A stretch of DNA of 32,549 nucleotides from an uncultured Lysobacteraceae bacterium (GTDB lineage Bacteria > Pseudomonadota > Gammaproteobacteria > Xanthomonadales > Xanthomonadaceae): assembly GCA_937897645.1 (NCBI GenBank), contig CALCNV010000010.1:1-32549 (forward strand), written 5' to 3'. How positions within the stretch are numbered: position 1 is the first letter of the stretch; each line of letters starts with the position of its first letter. The notes under the pieces were generated by a model. The model ran no database searches and had not been told where the DNA came from. It was given only the letters and a program-made list of their open reading frames with translations. Of this stretch, positions 32,329-32,549 are shown in pieces. The translations under genes were made by a program, and so were the position numbers.

Positions 32329-32445
32329 AAAAAAGAGCTTTTTTTGGACACGGATAAAATCAAATAGAAGCGGATCAGGTAAAGCTACTTCCTCATATTG
32401 CCTTATCTGCTTTTTCCGCTCTGATCCGCGCCAAAAGCCCTTTTT
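32329..32445. repeat. Dispersed palindromic element, copy B
   Basis: A 117-base imperfect palindrome with AAAAAGAGCTTTT at its left end and the inverse of AAAAAGGGCTTTT at its right end. On the minus strand it aligns along its length with copy A at 31336-31445, including GGCGCGGATCAGAGCGGAAAAAGC at one end and ATCCGTGTCC at the other. Confidence 0.8.
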
Positions 32446-32529
32446 GATCCTCCTCTTTTGCAGCCCTCCAATAGTTCTAGAGTTACAGGCTATGATCCGG
32501 CCACTATTGGCCCGGCGACAGCAAAGCCC

Positions 32530-32549
32530 ATGGATCCGACCACCCATAT
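32530..32549 (+). CDS. Possible start of a gene beyond the window
   Basis: An ATG at 32530 opens a frame (MDPTTH) that continues to the right edge. TATGAT at 32491-32496 could be a -10 box about 34 bases upstream. With only six codons visible, this cannot be confirmed. Confidence 0.2.

Noticed and set aside
32266..32547. 93-codon minus-strand frame at the right edge
   Set aside because: Most of it is the palindromic copy B read through, with no ribosome site. The last few residues resemble an outer-membrane protein end, but this is too little to support a gene or pseudogene.

Overview
The window is a stretch of high-GC gammaproteobacterial chromosome, most likely from the Xanthomonadaceae/Lysobacteraceae (Lysobacter, Luteimonas, Thermomonas or Pseudoxanthomonas type). 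The case for this rests on gene content (scpA-scpB-rluB order, YaeQ, TrhO, DbpA, HI0933-type flavoprotein, a POT transporter beside a rhomboid protease), many exported peptidases, and palindromic intergenic repeats with a GTAGGAGCGACGT-type core as known from Stenotrophomonas/Xanthomonas. No rRNA, tRNA, CRISPR array, integrase or transposase was seen. About 36 protein genes are packed closely, often with 4-base ATGA overlaps.

Layout. 1-553 (minus): a YciI-like protein and the start of a BolA-family protein cut by the window edge. 720-2965 (plus): a PfkB sugar kinase overlapping an AGE-family isomerase, a likely mannose/fructose module. 3339-6886 (plus): scpA, scpB and rluB, giving the kleisin and winged-helix partners of SMC and a 23S rRNA pseudouridine synthase with a very long Gly/Pro/Arg-rich tail. 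6887-7215: a terminator and a nested inverted repeat built on a heptamer array. 7216-8609 (plus): ferredoxin-NADP reductase and a TlpA-like thioredoxin. 8662-11687 (minus): a small unknown protein, glutathione peroxidase and an exported amidohydrolase, divergent from an exported M3 metallopeptidase (11856-14006). 14213-15398 (minus): a DUF3298-type lipoprotein and a small GNAT-like protein. 15602-15799 (plus): a 65-residue unknown protein behind a strong sigma-54 promoter match. 16052-18298 (minus): POT peptide transporter and rhomboid protease. 18467-22790 (plus): a run of exported or surface proteins: M14 carboxypeptidase-like enzyme, endonuclease/phosphatase-fold lipoprotein, MliC-type lysozyme-inhibitor lipoprotein, and a barnase-like RNase overlapping its barstar-like inhibitor. 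22850-24235 (plus): DbpA helicase. 24334-26182 (minus): SelO and a cold-shock protein. 26453-29336: a 55-residue Lys-rich protein, an RluA-type pseudouridine synthase (minus), YaeQ and an HI0933-type flavoprotein. 29435-32181 (minus): a luciferase-like oxidoreductase, a glutathione S-transferase and the tRNA-hydroxylating rhodanese TrhO. The last 350 bases hold a palindromic repeat and perhaps the start of one more gene.

How the genes work together. Several themes recur: uptake and breakdown of peptides (M3, M14, amidohydrolase, POT carrier); thiol and redox chemistry (Fpr, TlpA, glutathione peroxidase, GST, SelO, LLM oxidoreductase); ribosome and RNA maturation (RluB, an RluA-type enzyme, DbpA, TrhO, cold-shock protein). 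The parts least like routine housekeeping are the sigma-54-controlled small gene, the RNase/barstar pair beside a lysozyme-inhibitor lipoprotein, and the collection of at least five kinds of palindromic or tandem intergenic repeat.
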